The position numbers and the translations under genes were made by a program. A stretch of 53,378 nucleotides of DNA from Methanobrevibacter boviskoreani JH1. GTDB lineage: Archaea > Methanobacteriota > Methanobacteria > Methanobacteriales > Methanobacteriaceae. This document shows, piece by piece, positions 37,254 to 47,700 of this stretch (positions are counted from its first letter, which is position 1; each line of letters begins with the position of its first letter). Below the pieces are notes generated by a model. That model did not search any database. It had not been told where the DNA came from and saw nothing but the letters and a program-made list of their open reading frames with translations. The stretch is from assembly GCF_000320505.1 (NCBI RefSeq), contig NZ_BAGX02000028.1:1-53378 (forward strand). The letters run 5' to 3'.

Positions 37254-37899
37254 TTTTCTTAAACTCCTTTTTGAATTTCTTAAGATTTTTATAAACTATT
37301 TTAGTTGAGTTTTTTTTACTAATTTCTTTAAAGTTTTCTTAAAGATTTTAGAAACTATCCTTGAATTTTTAGAGATTCTTTCTAAAATTTCAAAAAACTA
37401 TTTTCTTATTGGTTTTTTACATATTTCATATATATGGTAGTTATTATTTTAACATGTTTTTTCAAAAACATTGTTTTATAGATTTTTTTATTATTTTCAT
37501 AAATAATTTTTTTAATTCTTTGTGTTTTTTATTGTAAGCTTATTTTATTTCATTATTTTATTAAATGGACAGTATACTGTATTTATTAATTTTTCATATA
37601 ATTTTTTATATACATTATTAGTATTTGTTTAAGTCTTTATAGGAAATCTCTTAAAACTCTATTTATTCTTCATTCTTAACTATCATATTTTTTTTAAAAA
37701 AATATTTAAATTATCTTAAACAAAATTTTAATTGTAAATTTTTAATATTTTAAAATTTTTATTTTCAATATTTTTTTCTAATTTTTTAGGAAATAATAGT
37801 TAATTTATTATATTAAAAATTAAATAAATTAATACATTAATAATATGATAAATAAGAGAAAATTATTTTTAGTATAAAATAGGTTTTTAGGTAGATAAT
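37254..37899. other. Long AT-rich spacer, no gene seen
   Basis: The first 150 bp contain several short related runs such as TTTCTTAAAG/TTCTTAAGATTTT and AAACTATTTT/AAACTATCC, which read as a decayed repeat. The remainder is nearly pure A/T. A promoter for 37900 is likely in the TATTATATTAAAAATTAAAT region near 37808, but the exact box is unclear. Confidence 0.45.
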
Positions 37900-38274
37900 A
37901 TGGTTCAGATGACTTATCAAAAAAGGATGCAAGTATACTCAATTGTTTTCTTATTTGTTATGATTAGCTTAGCAATAGCTCCATTTTATCTAGGCGAACC
38001 TTTTACTAGTGAAAACTTAGCTACTGCTGTACTTGTTTGTTTAGTGGGAGTAGCGTTTCCATTGGTCTCATATAGACCAGAATGGAATAAGGCTATGTTA
38101 TTTTGTGAAGGCATATTATTCGCTATTTTAGGTTATATGTTTTTGGAAAATCCTTATAATTATGTTTTTTTAGTATTTGGTATTGTTTTGATTGCTATTT
38201 CAATTTTAGCATATATGAAGAAATTACCTCCACGATTACTAGGATATTTTTATCATAGTAGTAAAAAGAAGTAA
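37900..38274 (+). CDS. Four-helix membrane protein, 124 aa, unknown
   Basis: Four hydrophobic helices are visible, at about residues 13-30, 40-55, 66-80 and 87-105, with a basic C-terminal tail ending in SSKKK, so it is an integral membrane protein with the tail probably cytosolic. It lies 156 bp upstream of the ATP synthase operon on the same strand, but a TATA-like site in between suggests a separate transcript. The RBS is weak (AGGTAGATAAT). No family recognised. Confidence 0.68.
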   Translation: MVQMTYQKRMQVYSIVFLFVMISLAIAPFYLGEPFTSENLATAVLVCLVGVAFPLVSYRPEWNKAMLFCEGILFAILGYMFLENPYNYVFLVFGIVLIAISILAYMKKLPPRLLGYFYHSSKKK

Positions 38275-38387
38275 TTTTTTTAACTTTTTTTTAAAAATCT
38301 TTTTGTATTAATAAATTGAAACTTATTGAATTTTATTAATGAACTTTATGTGTTTTATTTAGAGTTGGATTTTTATTTAAAATCGCG

Positions 38388-38396
38388 TATTATAAT
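38388..38396 (+). promoter_or_regulatory. Putative TATA box of the ATP synthase operon
   Basis: TATTATAAT lies about 39 nt upstream of the atpH ATG at 38431. At a usual TATA-to-start distance, transcription would begin near 38416-38420, just before the GGTGAT ribosome site at 38420-38425. The CGCG just upstream is the only GC-rich stretch in the spacer. Confidence 0.45.
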
Positions 38397-38430
38397 CTAG
38401 ATAAAATTTTAAATACCATGGTGATAAAAA

Positions 38431-38745
38431 ATGGCAGAAATATCAGAGGCTATCTCAATGATTAAAAAGGCTGAAAGTGATGCTGTTCAAGTAGTGGAAG
38501 ATGCTAAAGTTAAATCTGAAGATTTAATTAATGAAGCTACTGCTAAATCTAACCAATTAATGGAAGAAGCTAAAAGTAATGCATCACATGAGGCTGAGGT
38601 CACTGTTTTAAATTCAGAAGAAGAAGCTAAAAAAGAGGCTGAACAAATTAAAGCTCAATCTGAAAAAAATGTTGAGTCTATTAAAGCTAAATCTTCAGTG
38701 AATGTTGATGAAGCAGCTTCTGTTATTGTTGAAAAATTGTTGTAG
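38431..38745 (+). CDS. atpH: A-type ATP synthase subunit H
   Basis: AtpH is a 104-aa coiled-coil protein forming a peripheral stalk with AtpE, linking the catalytic head to the membrane stator. The sequence is almost entirely helical, with an Ala/Glu/Lys heptad-like pattern from AEISEAISMIKKAESDA onward and no membrane segment. GGTGAT with 5 nt spacing sets the start. It is the first gene of a nine-gene operon; subunit I follows after 9 bp. Confidence 0.9.
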   Translation: MAEISEAISMIKKAESDAVQVVEDAKVKSEDLINEATAKSNQLMEEAKSNASHEAEVTVLNSEEEAKKEAEQIKAQSEKNVESIKAKSSVNVDEAASVIVEKLL

Positions 38746-38754
38746 TGTGAGATA

Positions 38755-40752
38755 ATGTTTCAAACTGAAAGAATGCGTAAACTTAAAATAGTCACTTTGG
38801 ATAAGTATGCTCCTTCAATAATTAGTGAATTACATGAGGCAGGTACTGTTCAAATTGATGATATTTCAGAACGTATTCAACAAGATCCTGAGATTGGGGA
38901 ACTATTAACTCCTGCTAAATCCACATCTAAAACTGGTAGAATATCATCATTATTAATGAAAACAACTAGTCTTTCCGATGCAATTGCAAATGCTTTAATG
39001 TTTAATACAAGTAAGAAAGATAAGATTCATTCATTAATTAATCCAGAATTGATTGTTCCTAAAAATGTGGAACCGATGGATACTGACGCATTGATAATCT
39101 ATGCAGAATCTGTTTTAGATGATGCTAGTACTGAAATATCTCCAGTACAGGATAAATTATCCGCTCTCGACACTGAAGCAAGTAGATTAAATTCTAAAAT
39201 TACCGTTGCTCAAAAATTAATTAACTTTAATTATGACTTAGGTATTTTAGCAGACACTAATACTACTTCAACAATAGTTGGAAGGATTGCTGTTGAATCT
39301 GCTTCTGAAGTAAAAGCAGAATTGAATAAAATAACTGATGAAATTGTAATTGATGAAACTAATTCTGATGAAGCTTTTAATAGTTTTATTGTAGTTAGTT
39401 CTAATGAATATAAAGACACTGTCTATTCTACACTTAGAAAATTCGGTTTTGATAATTTAGATGTTAGTGGTATGGAAGGTAAACCTTCTGATTTCATTGC
39501 TAACGCTAATGCTAGGTTATCTGCTATTGCTAATGAAAAAACCCAGTTACAAGCTCAATTTAAAGAGCTTGCTAAAAAATGGGATGACGATATCTTAGCT
39601 TTAAAAGAACAATTAGAGAATGAAAAAGATAAAAATGAGATTTACACTAGTTTCGGTGAAACTAAAAACTCTAAAGTATTTGAAGCTTGGGTACCAGTTA
39701 AAAAAGCAGAAGAAACTAAAAAACTTATTGAAACTGCAAGTGATGGATATTGTGTTATAGAGGAAGAAGAAATTCCAGATGACAGTGAAGATGTACCTGT
39801 TCTTCAAAATCACTCTGGATACGTTAAACCATATGAAATATTAGTTGATATGTATTCACCTTTAAAATATAATGAGGTTGATCCAACTTTATTTGTAGCT
39901 ATTACATTCCCATTATTCTTTGGGTTCTGTTTAACTGATGCAATGTATGGATTGTTAAACTTTTTAGTTGGATACTTTGTATTATATAGAGGTCTTGGAA
40001 GAAATAGCGAAACCTCAAAAGACTTTGGTAAAATATTTATGGCTTCAAGTTTATGGGCTATACTTTTAGGTCTTTTAACCAACGGTCTATTGGGAGATTT
40101 CTCATCTAGAGTCTTAGGTATGGGAGCACTTCCAACTACCTGTTTAGATGCATTTACCAATGCAGCAGTAATTTTAGTTATTGCAATTGCTCTTGGTTTA
40201 GTCTATCTTAATATTGGTTTCCTTTTAGGTGCAATCAACAATTACAGATATGGTAATAAAAAAGATGCTTGGACTAATCAAATTGTTTGGTTCGTTTTAG
40301 AAATTGGTATTGTATTCTTAGCACTTGGATACATGTTACCTGCAATTGGAATGATTGGAATAATAATTGGAGCTATTTTCATAATCGCTGCTTTCGGCCT
40401 CTTATTCTGGGGAGGAGGAGCTTATGGAATTATGGATTTCTTCAGTTATATGGGAGATGTCCTTTCATTTGCTAGGTTACTTGCATTATGTTTAGCTACT
40501 GCAGGTATTGCAATGGCTGTAAACATTCTTACTGTAATGTGTGGTACTATGATTCCATATATTGGAATTATTCTCGCTATCATTGTATTCATTGGTGGTC
40601 ATATATTTAACTGGCTTTTCCAAACTTTAGGTGCTGGTGTTAATGCATTACGTCTTAACTATGTTGAATTCTTTGCTCAATTCTTCATGGGTGGAAAAAA
40701 CAGATTTGAGGCTTTCAAAGCAGGTAGGAAATTTACAAAACTTAACAAATAG
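38755..40752 (+). CDS. atpI: A-type ATP synthase subunit I (a-type stator)
   Basis: The 665-aa stator has a cytosolic N-terminal half (about 1-360) that contacts the peripheral stalks and a C-terminal half with about eight membrane helices. The essential Arg facing the rotor is Arg633 in NALRLNYVEFFAQFF. Further family landmarks are DPTLFVAITFPLFFGFCLTDAMYG and FFSYMGDVLSFARLLALCLA. It forms the ion half-channels against AtpK. The start overlaps GTGAGATAATG immediately after atpH. Confidence 0.96.
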   Translation: MFQTERMRKLKIVTLDKYAPSIISELHEAGTVQIDDISERIQQDPEIGELLTPAKSTSKTGRISSLLMKTTSLSDAIANALMFNTSKKDKIHSLINPELIVPKNVEPMDTDALIIYAESVLDDASTEISPVQDKLSALDTEASRLNSKITVAQKLINFNYDLGILADTNTTSTIVGRIAVESASEVKAELNKITDEIVIDETNSDEAFNSFIVVSSNEYKDTVYSTLRKFGFDNLDVSGMEGKPSDFIANANARLSAIANEKTQLQAQFKELAKKWDDDILALKEQLENEKDKNEIYTSFGETKNSKVFEAWVPVKKAEETKKLIETASDGYCVIEEEEIPDDSEDVPVLQNHSGYVKPYEILVDMYSPLKYNEVDPTLFVAITFPLFFGFCLTDAMYGLLNFLVGYFVLYRGLGRNSETSKDFGKIFMASSLWAILLGLLTNGLLGDFSSRVLGMGALPTTCLDAFTNAAVILVIAIALGLVYLNIGFLLGAINNYRYGNKKDAWTNQIVWFVLEIGIVFLALGYMLPAIGMIGIIIGAIFIIAAFGLLFWGGGAYGIMDFFSYMGDVLSFARLLALCLATAGIAMAVNILTVMCGTMIPYIGIILAIIVFIGGHIFNWLFQTLGAGVNALRLNYVEFFAQFFMGGKNRFEAFKAGRKFTKLNK

Positions 40753-40830
40753 ATTTTTTCATTTACAATTTTAATATTTAAAAATAAAATTAATTTCAAA
40801 ATTATGATATAATTTAAGGAGAAATAAATT

Positions 40831-41316
40831 ATGGTAGAAATTGTCTTAGGAACTGCTTTAGCAGCTATTGGTGCTGGTGTAGCAGTCGGTTTCGCTGGTT
40901 TAGGATCAGGTTTAGGTCAAGGAATGGCAGCTGCAGGTTCTGTAGGTGCTGTTGCTGAAGATGGGGATATGTTCTCAAGAGGTATTATTTTTGCAGCTTT
41001 GTGTGAAACTCAGGCTATTTACGGTTTCTTGATTGCTATCTTATTATTAGTATTTTCAGGATTACTTGGTGGTGGAGGTAAAGGATTATCCACTGCTGTA
41101 GGTATTGTTGCTATTGGTGCAGGTGCTGCTGTTGGATTTGCAGGTCTTGGTTCCGGTATGGGTCAAGGTATTGTTGCAGGTTCATCTGTAGGTGCAATTG
41201 TTGAAAATGATGATATGTTCGCAAGAGGTATTATTTTCTCAGCATTACCTGAAACTCAGGCTATTTACGGTTTCTTGATTGCTATCTTACTCATGGTATT
41301 CGGTGGAATATTATAA
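40831..41316 (+). CDS. atpK: A-type ATP synthase subunit K (rotor c-subunit), duplicated hairpin
   Basis: The 161-aa proteolipid holds two helical hairpins, each a copy of about 75 aa. Each carries an ion-binding Glu: Glu59 (CETQAIYG) and Glu141 (PETQAIYG). Each also has a Gln in GLGSGLGQG or GLGSGMGQG (Gln30, Gln112), with Thr, Gln and Tyr beside the Glu. This set corresponds to the Na+ ligands known from the Enterococcus hirae K ring, so Na+ coupling is predicted. The first hairpin has Cys where the second has Pro before the Glu. The RBS is AAGGAG. Confidence 0.96.
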   Translation: MVEIVLGTALAAIGAGVAVGFAGLGSGLGQGMAAAGSVGAVAEDGDMFSRGIIFAALCETQAIYGFLIAILLLVFSGLLGGGGKGLSTAVGIVAIGAGAAVGFAGLGSGMGQGIVAGSSVGAIVENDDMFARGIIFSALPETQAIYGFLIAILLMVFGGIL

Positions 41317-41335
41317 GTGATTAGGAGGTCAAGAA

Positions 41336-41959
41336 ATGAGTTCTGGGGCAGATAAAATTGTCTCTAACATAAACTCTGAGGCTCAAACTAAAGCTGATGG
41401 AATAATTCAAGAAGCTCAAACCAAAGCAGATGCTATAATAGCAAATGGACAAGCTGATGCAGATAAAGAATCAGCTAAAATTATTGCTAATGGTGAAAAA
41501 CAAGCTAACATGAGACATCAACAAATTATCTCTGAAGCTAGAATGAATCAACGTAGAGATGAGTTAGGGGCTAAAGAAGAAGTTATCGAAATGGCTTTCG
41601 ATAAAGCTATGGACGATTTAAAAGATTTAGCATCTACTGCTGATCCAAAATATGTGGAAGCATTAAATAAATTAATAAAAGAAGCTGCTGTTGAAATTGG
41701 CGGTGGAGATTTAATCGTTCAAACTAAAGAAGCAGATAAAACTAAAATTCAAAGTGCTTTAAGTTCTATGGCTAGTAATATATCTTCTGACACTAATGTA
41801 ACTACTACTTTAGAATTTGGTGAGCCAATAGACACTATTGGTGGAGCTATTGTTAAAACTAAAAATGGAGATATCGAAGTAAATAATACTATTGAAGCTA
41901 GGGAATCTAGATTCAAACAATCATTACGTAGTGAAGTTGCTCAAATATTATTTAGATAG
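41336..41959 (+). CDS. atpE: A-type ATP synthase subunit E
   Basis: AtpE (207 aa) is the second peripheral-stalk subunit. The N-terminal half is a long coiled coil (KADGIIQEAQTKADAIIANG-type repeats), and the C-terminal half is a globular domain with GGGDLIVQTKEADK and IGGAIVKTKNGDIEVNNTIEAR, which docks onto AtpB. GGAGGTCAAG precedes the ATG. It lies 19 bp after atpK and 12 bp before atpC. Confidence 0.94.
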   Translation: MSSGADKIVSNINSEAQTKADGIIQEAQTKADAIIANGQADADKESAKIIANGEKQANMRHQQIISEARMNQRRDELGAKEEVIEMAFDKAMDDLKDLASTADPKYVEALNKLIKEAAVEIGGGDLIVQTKEADKTKIQSALSSMASNISSDTNVTTTLEFGEPIDTIGGAIVKTKNGDIEVNNTIEARESRFKQSLRSEVAQILFR

Positions 41960-41971
41960 GAGTGAGAATAT

Positions 41972-43126
41972 ATGGCTGATGAAATAGCTACTTTAATAAC
42001 ACAATTAGGACTTTCTAATGAATTACTCCTTGTAGGTGTAATTATTGCAATATTGATTGTTGGTGCTGTTGTAGTTGTTGTTACTAGTAGACCTATATTA
42101 GATATTTATCCTTATCTCAACCCTATTGCTAAGGTCAGAGCAAGAAAAGGTAGACTTTTAGATGATAAACAAATGTCAGAAATCATAGAAACCGATTCTA
42201 TTGATGAGCTTACAAATTATTTAAGAGGATTACCAGATTATGCTCCATACATAAATGAATACTCAATTGAAAAATCATTAGATACACATCTTGCAGATAC
42301 TTATCAATATCTTGCAACTATTGCACCTGATGAAATTAAGGATTCATTTGATGTTTTAGCTACTAAAACTGATATTGCTAATATTAAAGCATTATTAACT
42401 GCTAAAGAAGTAGGATATAATAATGAACAAACATCTAATTTGTTACTTCCTTCCGGTTCATTATATGAAGACTTAGATCGTTTAGTTGATGCAGGTTCTG
42501 TAACTGATGTTATTGCAGGATTAGATGGAACCGAATATGCTGATGTTTTAACTGATGCTATTCCAGAATATGAGGAACAAGGTTCTTTATTACCATTTAC
42601 AAATGCATTAGATAAATATTATTTACATAAATTATTACACTCAACTAAAGTTCCAGGAAATGACAATACTGAAGCAATGTATTCATATATTGGAACCCAG
42701 GTAGATATGGATAATCTTAAATTAATTATAAGAGCTAAAGAAAATGGTTTAGCTTATGATTCAATTAGTCCTTTCTTAATTAGTGAAGGTTATCAATTAA
42801 GAGAATGGAAACTCAAAGATTTAATGGAATCTGATAATGTTGAAGGAGTTATTTCTTCATTAGAAGGAACTAAATACAGTGAAATACTTTCTGAGCCTTT
42901 AGCTCAATACAATAATGGGGAATCTATTGCTGTATTTGAAAAAGCTCTAGATACATATTTTGTTGAATATTCACATTCCTTATCTTTAGAAAAACCATTA
43001 GGTGTAGGTCCAATTATAGGATTTTTAAGTGGTAAAGAGAAAGAAATTAAGAACTTAAAAATCATTACAAGAGCTAAAAGAGAAGAAGCATTTCCAGATA
43101 GTAAGATTCCGGAGTTGCTTGTATGA
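41972..43126 (+). CDS. atpC: A-type ATP synthase subunit C (d-type)
   Basis: AtpC (384 aa) is the funnel-shaped helical subunit that joins the central stalk to the K ring. It has repeated three-helix modules with DLMESDNVEGVI-like and KNLKIITRAKREEA segments, typical of the V/A-type d/C family. A hydrophobic N-terminal helix (about 18-38, LLLVGVIIAILIVGAVVVVV) is present and not found in all homologues. GGAGTGAGAAT precedes the start. It is 12 bp downstream of atpE. Confidence 0.93.
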   Translation: MADEIATLITQLGLSNELLLVGVIIAILIVGAVVVVVTSRPILDIYPYLNPIAKVRARKGRLLDDKQMSEIIETDSIDELTNYLRGLPDYAPYINEYSIEKSLDTHLADTYQYLATIAPDEIKDSFDVLATKTDIANIKALLTAKEVGYNNEQTSNLLLPSGSLYEDLDRLVDAGSVTDVIAGLDGTEYADVLTDAIPEYEEQGSLLPFTNALDKYYLHKLLHSTKVPGNDNTEAMYSYIGTQVDMDNLKLIIRAKENGLAYDSISPFLISEGYQLREWKLKDLMESDNVEGVISSLEGTKYSEILSEPLAQYNNGESIAVFEKALDTYFVEYSHSLSLEKPLGVGPIIGFLSGKEKEIKNLKIITRAKREEAFPDSKIPELLV

Positions 43127-43154
43127 TTTCATATGTTAATTATGGAGTGATATT

Positions 43155-43469
43155 ATGAGTTCTGTTGCTGTTATTGGAGATTTAGATACTGTCACCGGTT
43201 TTAGACTTGGTGGAGTAAGAGAAGGACGTATTGTAAATACTAAAGAAGAAGCTGAACAAGCTCTTGATGAGTTAATTGAAAATAATTTTTCAATTATTAT
43301 TATTACAGATAAAATAGCTGATGAAATAAGAGAACATATCAGAAAAACTCTCGGTTCAGAGATTGTACCAATGATTATTGAAATCCCTGATAAAAACGGT
43401 AAATCTGAAACTGATGGTGATCAAATGAGAGCTCTTATTAAACGAGTTATTGGGGTAGATATCAAATGA
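43155..43469 (+). CDS. atpF: A-type ATP synthase subunit F
   Basis: AtpF (104 aa) is the small Rossmann-like central-stalk subunit that binds AtpD and modulates rotation. Signatures are [19 protein letters not shown] at the N-terminus and [14 protein letters not shown], followed by [12 protein letters not shown]. Its stop overlaps the atpA start (ATGA at 43466-43469), implying translational coupling. The RBS is GGAGTGATATT. Confidence 0.95.
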   Translation: MSSVAVIGDLDTVTGFRLGGVREGRIVNTKEEAEQALDELIENNFSIIIITDKIADEIREHIRKTLGSEIVPMIIEIPDKNGKSETDGDQMRALIKRVIGVDIK

Positions 43470-45220
43470 TTATTGAAGGAAACATTATCAAAATTGCTGG
43501 TCCGGTTATCCTTGCAGATGGGATGAGAGGGACTCAAATGCATGAAATGGTAAAAGTAGGTGATTCTAAACTTATCGGGGAAATTATTGAACTCGAAGGT
43601 GACACTGCTACCATTCAAGTATATGAAGAAACCGCTGGGATAAAACCTGGTGAAGTAGTAGAAAGTACTGGAGGACCATTATCTGTAGAACTTGGTCCTG
43701 GTATTATGGGATCCATCTTTGATGGAATTGAAAGACCTCTTGAAGTTATTAAAGAGAAAACCGGAGATTTCATTGCTAGAGGTGTCCAAGTACCTTCTAT
43801 TAACAAAGAGAAAAAATGGACATTTAAACCAACTGTAGCTGTAGGAGATAAAGTTACTGGTGGAGATGTTCTTGGTGAAGTAAATGAAACTTCAGCTGTA
43901 GTACATAAAATTATGGTACCTCCAACTGTTTCCGGTACTGTAAAAAGTATTGTGGATGGAGATTACACTGTAATAGACGATATTGCAGAAATTGAAACTG
44001 AAGAAGGAAACGTCGAAAAAGTTCAAATGTTACAAATCTGGCCTGTAAGGAAAGCTAGACCTTACACAAGAAAACTTGATCCGGATATACCTCTTGTAAC
44101 TGGTCAAAGAGCACAAGATACTTTCTTCCCTGTAGCTAAAGGTGGAACTGCAGCTATTCCTGGTCCTTTTGGTTCAGGTAAAACTGTTACTCAACAACAA
44201 TTAGCTAAATGGGCAGATGCTGATATTGTTGTATACATTGGATGTGGAGAACGTGGAAACGAAATGACAGAAGTACTTACTGAATTCCCATTCCTCGATG
44301 ATCCAAAAACTGGTAATCCTATTATGGATAGAACTGTTCTTATTGCTAACACTTCTAACATGCCAGTAGCTGCTCGTGAAGCATGTGTATACACCGGTAT
44401 TACTATTGCAGAATACTTCAGAGACCAAGGTTACGATGTAGCACTTATGGCTGATTCAACCTCAAGATGGGCTGAAGCTATGAGGGAGATTTCTGGAAGA
44501 CTTGAAGAAATGCCTGGTGAAGAAGGTTACCCTGCATACTTAGCATCTAGACTTGCACAGTTCTATGAAAGAGCAGGAAGAGTAACCACTATTGGAACTG
44601 AACCTAAAGAAGCTTCTATTAGTGTAGTAGGTGCAGTATCACCTCCTGGTGGAGATTTATCCGAACCTGTTACCCAAAACACCTTACGTATTACTAAAGT
44701 ATTTTGGGCATTAGATGCATCTCTTGCAGATAAACGTCACTTCCCATCTATTGATTGGTTACAAAGTTATTCATTATATGTGGACAGTATCCAAGATTGG
44801 TGGAAGGAAACTGTTGGTGAAGATTGGAGATCTAACCGTGATGAAGCTATGGTTTTACTCCAAGAAGAATCTGAACTCCAAGAAATTGTACAATTAGTTG
44901 GTCCAGATGCTTTACCTGATTCCCAACAAGTTGTTTTACAAACTTCCCGTATGTTAAGAGAAGACTTCTTACAACAAAATGCATTTGATGATGTTGATAC
45001 TTACTGTCCTCCTGCAAAACAAGCAGACATGTTAAGAACCATTCTTTTATTCAACAAAGAAGCTCAAGCTGCTGTTGCAAGAGGTGGAGATATCAAGAAA
45101 ATAGATGCTTTACCTGTTAAAGAAGAAATTGCAAGAATGAAATATATTCCTGCTGAAGAATTTGAAGCTAAAATCAAAGATATTAAAGCTAATGTTGTAG
45201 ACCAAATGGGTGGTGTATAA
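43466..45220 (+). CDS. atpA: A-type ATP synthase catalytic subunit A
   Basis: AtpA (584 aa) carries the catalytic nucleotide sites. The P-loop is [17 protein letters not shown] near residue 235, with the A-type-specific non-homologous insert before it (about 110-195). Other landmarks are [13 protein letters not shown] (catalytic Glu), [34 protein letters not shown] and the C-terminal helical domain. No intein interrupts it. It begins inside the atpF stop codon. Confidence 0.98.
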   Translation: MIIEGNIIKIAGPVILADGMRGTQMHEMVKVGDSKLIGEIIELEGDTATIQVYEETAGIKPGEVVESTGGPLSVELGPGIMGSIFDGIERPLEVIKEKTGDFIARGVQVPSINKEKKWTFKPTVAVGDKVTGGDVLGEVNETSAVVHKIMVPPTVSGTVKSIVDGDYTVIDDIAEIETEEGNVEKVQMLQIWPVRKARPYTRKLDPDIPLVTGQRAQDTFFPVAKGGTAAIPGPFGSGKTVTQQQLAKWADADIVVYIGCGERGNEMTEVLTEFPFLDDPKTGNPIMDRTVLIANTSNMPVAAREACVYTGITIAEYFRDQGYDVALMADSTSRWAEAMREISGRLEEMPGEEGYPAYLASRLAQFYERAGRVTTIGTEPKEASISVVGAVSPPGGDLSEPVTQNTLRITKVFWALDASLADKRHFPSIDWLQSYSLYVDSIQDWWKETVGEDWRSNRDEAMVLLQEESELQEIVQLVGPDALPDSQQVVLQTSRMLREDFLQQNAFDDVDTYCPPAKQADMLRTILLFNKEAQAAVARGGDIKKIDALPVKEEIARMKYIPAEEFEAKIKDIKANVVDQMGGV

Positions 45221-45222
45221 AT

Positions 45223-46608
45223 ATGAATACTGATATTAAAACAAGAGAATACACTACAGTCACTGAAGTTTCTGGTCCTTTAATGGTTGTTGAAGGTGTT
45301 GAAGGTGTAGCTTACAACGAAATTGTAGACATCGAAACACCTAACGGAGAAAAAAGAAGTGGACAAGTATTAGAAGTTAGGAATGATGTAGCTGTTGTTC
45401 AAGTTTTTGAAGGTACAGATGATTTAAACACTAAAAATACTAAAACTAGATTCACTGGTAGAACTGCTAAAATCGGAGTTTCCAGAGATATGATGGGCCG
45501 TATCTTTAACGGTACTGGTAAACCTATTGACGGTGGTCCAGAAATAATTCCTGAAAAAGAATTGGATATTAACGGTAACCCTATGAACCCAACTTCAAGG
45601 GAATATCCTGCAGATTTCATCCAAACTGGTATTTCTACTATTGATGGAATGAACACTTTAGTAAGAGGTCAAAAACTTCCTATTTTCTCAGGATCTGGTT
45701 TACCTCACAATGAACTTGCAGCACAAATTGCAAGACAAGCTAAAGTAGTTGGTGAAGACACTGAATTTACCGTAATTTTCGGTGCAATGGGTATTACTCA
45801 CGAGGAAGCTAACTTCTTTATGAGAGAATTTGAAAGAACAGGAGCACTTGAAAAAGTAACTGTATTCATGAACTTAGCAGATGATCCTGCTATTGAAAGG
45901 ATTTTAACTCCTAAAATGGCTTTAACTACTGCAGAATACTTTGCTTTCGAATTAGGTATGCATGTACTTGTTATCTTAACCGATTTAACAAACTACTGTG
46001 AAGCATTAAGGGAAATTTCCGCTGCTAGGGACGAAGTACCTGGAAGAAGAGGTTATCCTGGATACATGTATACTGATTTAGCAGGTATATATGAAAGAGC
46101 AGGACGTATTCAAGGTAAAGAAGGTTCCATTACTCAAATGCCTATCTTAGTCATGCCTCAAGATGATATTACTCACCCTATTCCAGATTTAACTGGATAT
46201 ATTACAGAAGGACAAATTGTATTAAGTAGGGATTTACACAGGAAAGGTATTTACCCACCTGTAGATGTACTTCCATCATTATCTCGTTTAATGGGTGGAG
46301 GTATTGGTGAAGGTAAAACCAGACCTGACCATAGTGGTGTATCTGACCAAATGTATTCAGCTTATGCTGAAGGTCGTGATTTAAGAGATTTAGTAGCTGT
46401 AGTTGGTGAAGAAGCTCTTACAGACAGGGATAAAAGTTTCTTAGAATTTGCTCAACAATTTGAAGACAAATTCGTAACTCAATCCAAAGATGAAGATAGA
46501 AGCATTGAAGAAACTTTGGATCTTGGTTGGGACTTATTTAAAATCTTACCAAGAACTGAACTTAAACGTGTTAAAGACGAATTTATTGAAGAACACCTTA
46601 AAGATTAG
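45223..46608 (+). CDS. atpB: A-type ATP synthase regulatory subunit B
   Basis: AtpB (461 aa) alternates with AtpA in the hexameric head. It has the typical degenerate P-loop, [16 protein letters not shown], in place of GxxxxGKT. Family landmarks include [22 protein letters not shown], the [34 protein letters not shown] stretch around residue 255 and [17 protein letters not shown]. It starts 2 bp after the atpA stop, which points to tight coupling. Confidence 0.98.
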   Translation: MNTDIKTREYTTVTEVSGPLMVVEGVEGVAYNEIVDIETPNGEKRSGQVLEVRNDVAVVQVFEGTDDLNTKNTKTRFTGRTAKIGVSRDMMGRIFNGTGKPIDGGPEIIPEKELDINGNPMNPTSREYPADFIQTGISTIDGMNTLVRGQKLPIFSGSGLPHNELAAQIARQAKVVGEDTEFTVIFGAMGITHEEANFFMREFERTGALEKVTVFMNLADDPAIERILTPKMALTTAEYFAFELGMHVLVILTDLTNYCEALREISAARDEVPGRRGYPGYMYTDLAGIYERAGRIQGKEGSITQMPILVMPQDDITHPIPDLTGYITEGQIVLSRDLHRKGIYPPVDVLPSLSRLMGGGIGEGKTRPDHSGVSDQMYSAYAEGRDLRDLVAVVGEEALTDRDKSFLEFAQQFEDKFVTQSKDEDRSIEETLDLGWDLFKILPRTELKRVKDEFIEEHLKD

Positions 46609-46664
46609 ATTTAAATTAATTTTTAAATCTTTGGTTCTATCCAACTTTTATAAAGGAGGATATT

Positions 46665-47345
46665 ATGGCAGAAGAAATTTTAGAGGGTATTAATCCTACT
46701 CGTATGGAGTTACTCGCTCTTAAAAAACGTGAAAACCTTGCAGTTAAAGGTCACAGTCTTTTAAAAGAAAAACGTGATGCTTTAATCAAAGAGTTTTTTG
46801 ATATTTTAGACAGAGTTAAAGGCGCTCGTTCCGATGTAGAAAAGATCCTCAAAGAAGCATATGAAGCTTTAACCTTAGCTCAAATTGAAATGGGTGATTT
46901 AGCTGTAGAAAAAACTGCTTTATCTGTTAAAGAATCAGTTGATGTAAAGGTTACATCAAGAAGTATTATGGGTGTTCCAGTTCCATTATGTGACACTACA
47001 TTTGATTCAAGGGATTTAGTCAACCGTGGATATGGTTTCTCAGATACATCTGCTCAATTAGATATTGCTGCTGAAAAATTTGAACAGGCAGTAAAAATGA
47101 TTATTGAATTAGGTGAAATTGAAAAAACTATCTACCTTTTAGCTGAGGAAATCGAATCAACTAAACGTCGTGTAAATGCTCTTGAACATATTATGATTCC
47201 AAAATTGGAAAACACTGTAAAATCTATTGATATGAGACTTCAAGAGATGGAAAGGGAAAATTTCGTTAGATTGAAAATGATTCGTGCTACTATCGAAGCA
47301 AATGAAGCAGAAGAAGCTGCTAAAAAAGCTGATAACCCAGCTTAG
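46665..47345 (+). CDS. atpD: A-type ATP synthase subunit D (central stalk)
   Basis: AtpD (226 aa) is the rotating shaft, gamma-like in function. Two long helices form a coiled coil: the N-terminal one contains [31 protein letters not shown], and the C-terminal one [21 protein letters not shown]. The middle part, about 60 residues containing SIMGVPVPL, forms the base. An AAAGGAGGATATT site precedes the ATG. The operon's main terminator follows 110 bp after its stop. Confidence 0.96.
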   Translation: MAEEILEGINPTRMELLALKKRENLAVKGHSLLKEKRDALIKEFFDILDRVKGARSDVEKILKEAYEALTLAQIEMGDLAVEKTALSVKESVDVKVTSRSIMGVPVPLCDTTFDSRDLVNRGYGFSDTSAQLDIAAEKFEQAVKMIIELGEIEKTIYLLAEEIESTKRRVNALEHIMIPKLENTVKSIDMRLQEMERENFVRLKMIRATIEANEAEEAAKKADNPA

Positions 47346-47455
47346 AAAAACAACATCTAGTATTTAAGATTTATTTAGATTGAAAAAAGGGTAGAATAAT
47401 ATTTTCTCTTATTTATCAACCCCTTTTTCTCTAATCTAGATATTCTTACTAGAAT

Positions 47456-47482
47456 AAATCTTTTTTTATTAAAAAAAGATTT
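47456..47482 (+). terminator. Hairpin terminator of the ATP synthase operon
   Basis: AAATCTTTTTTT and AAAAAAAGATTT form perfect 12-bp arms around ATT, then TTCTTTT and a further T run at about 47494. A weaker inverted repeat (AAAAAAGGGT with ACCCCTTTTT, 47383-47427) lies just before. Archaeal termination mainly needs the T tracts, and both are present. Confidence 0.6.
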
Positions 47483-47534
47483 TCTTTTAAACTTTTTTTT
47501 ATTAAAAGTTAAATTAATTAAAATAAGTGAGATT

Positions 47535-47690
47535 ATGGAAAGAAATCCATTGGAAATGGCTATGCAGGATCCTGAAAAAAGGACTAAATTATATATTTGG
47601 ATAAATATTGCAATGATTGGTGTAACATTTATTATGGTCTTTGGTGTTATTTTATTTATTTTAATTGCATTTGGAATTATTCATGCATAA
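47535..47690 (+). CDS. Small single-pass membrane protein, 51 aa
   Basis: The frame starts at an ATG behind AAGTGAGATT. It encodes a polar N-terminus (MERNPLEMAMQDPEKRTK) followed by one long hydrophobic helix rich in Ile, Val, Phe and Gly to the C-terminus. The polar head and helix fit a tail-anchored membrane protein. It lies 190 bp behind atpD, just after the operon terminator. Read-through or its own promoter could express it. A link to ATP synthase assembly is possible from position only. Confidence 0.6.
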   Translation: MERNPLEMAMQDPEKRTKLYIWINIAMIGVTFIMVFGVILFILIAFGIIHA

Positions 47691-47700
47691 TTTAATACTT

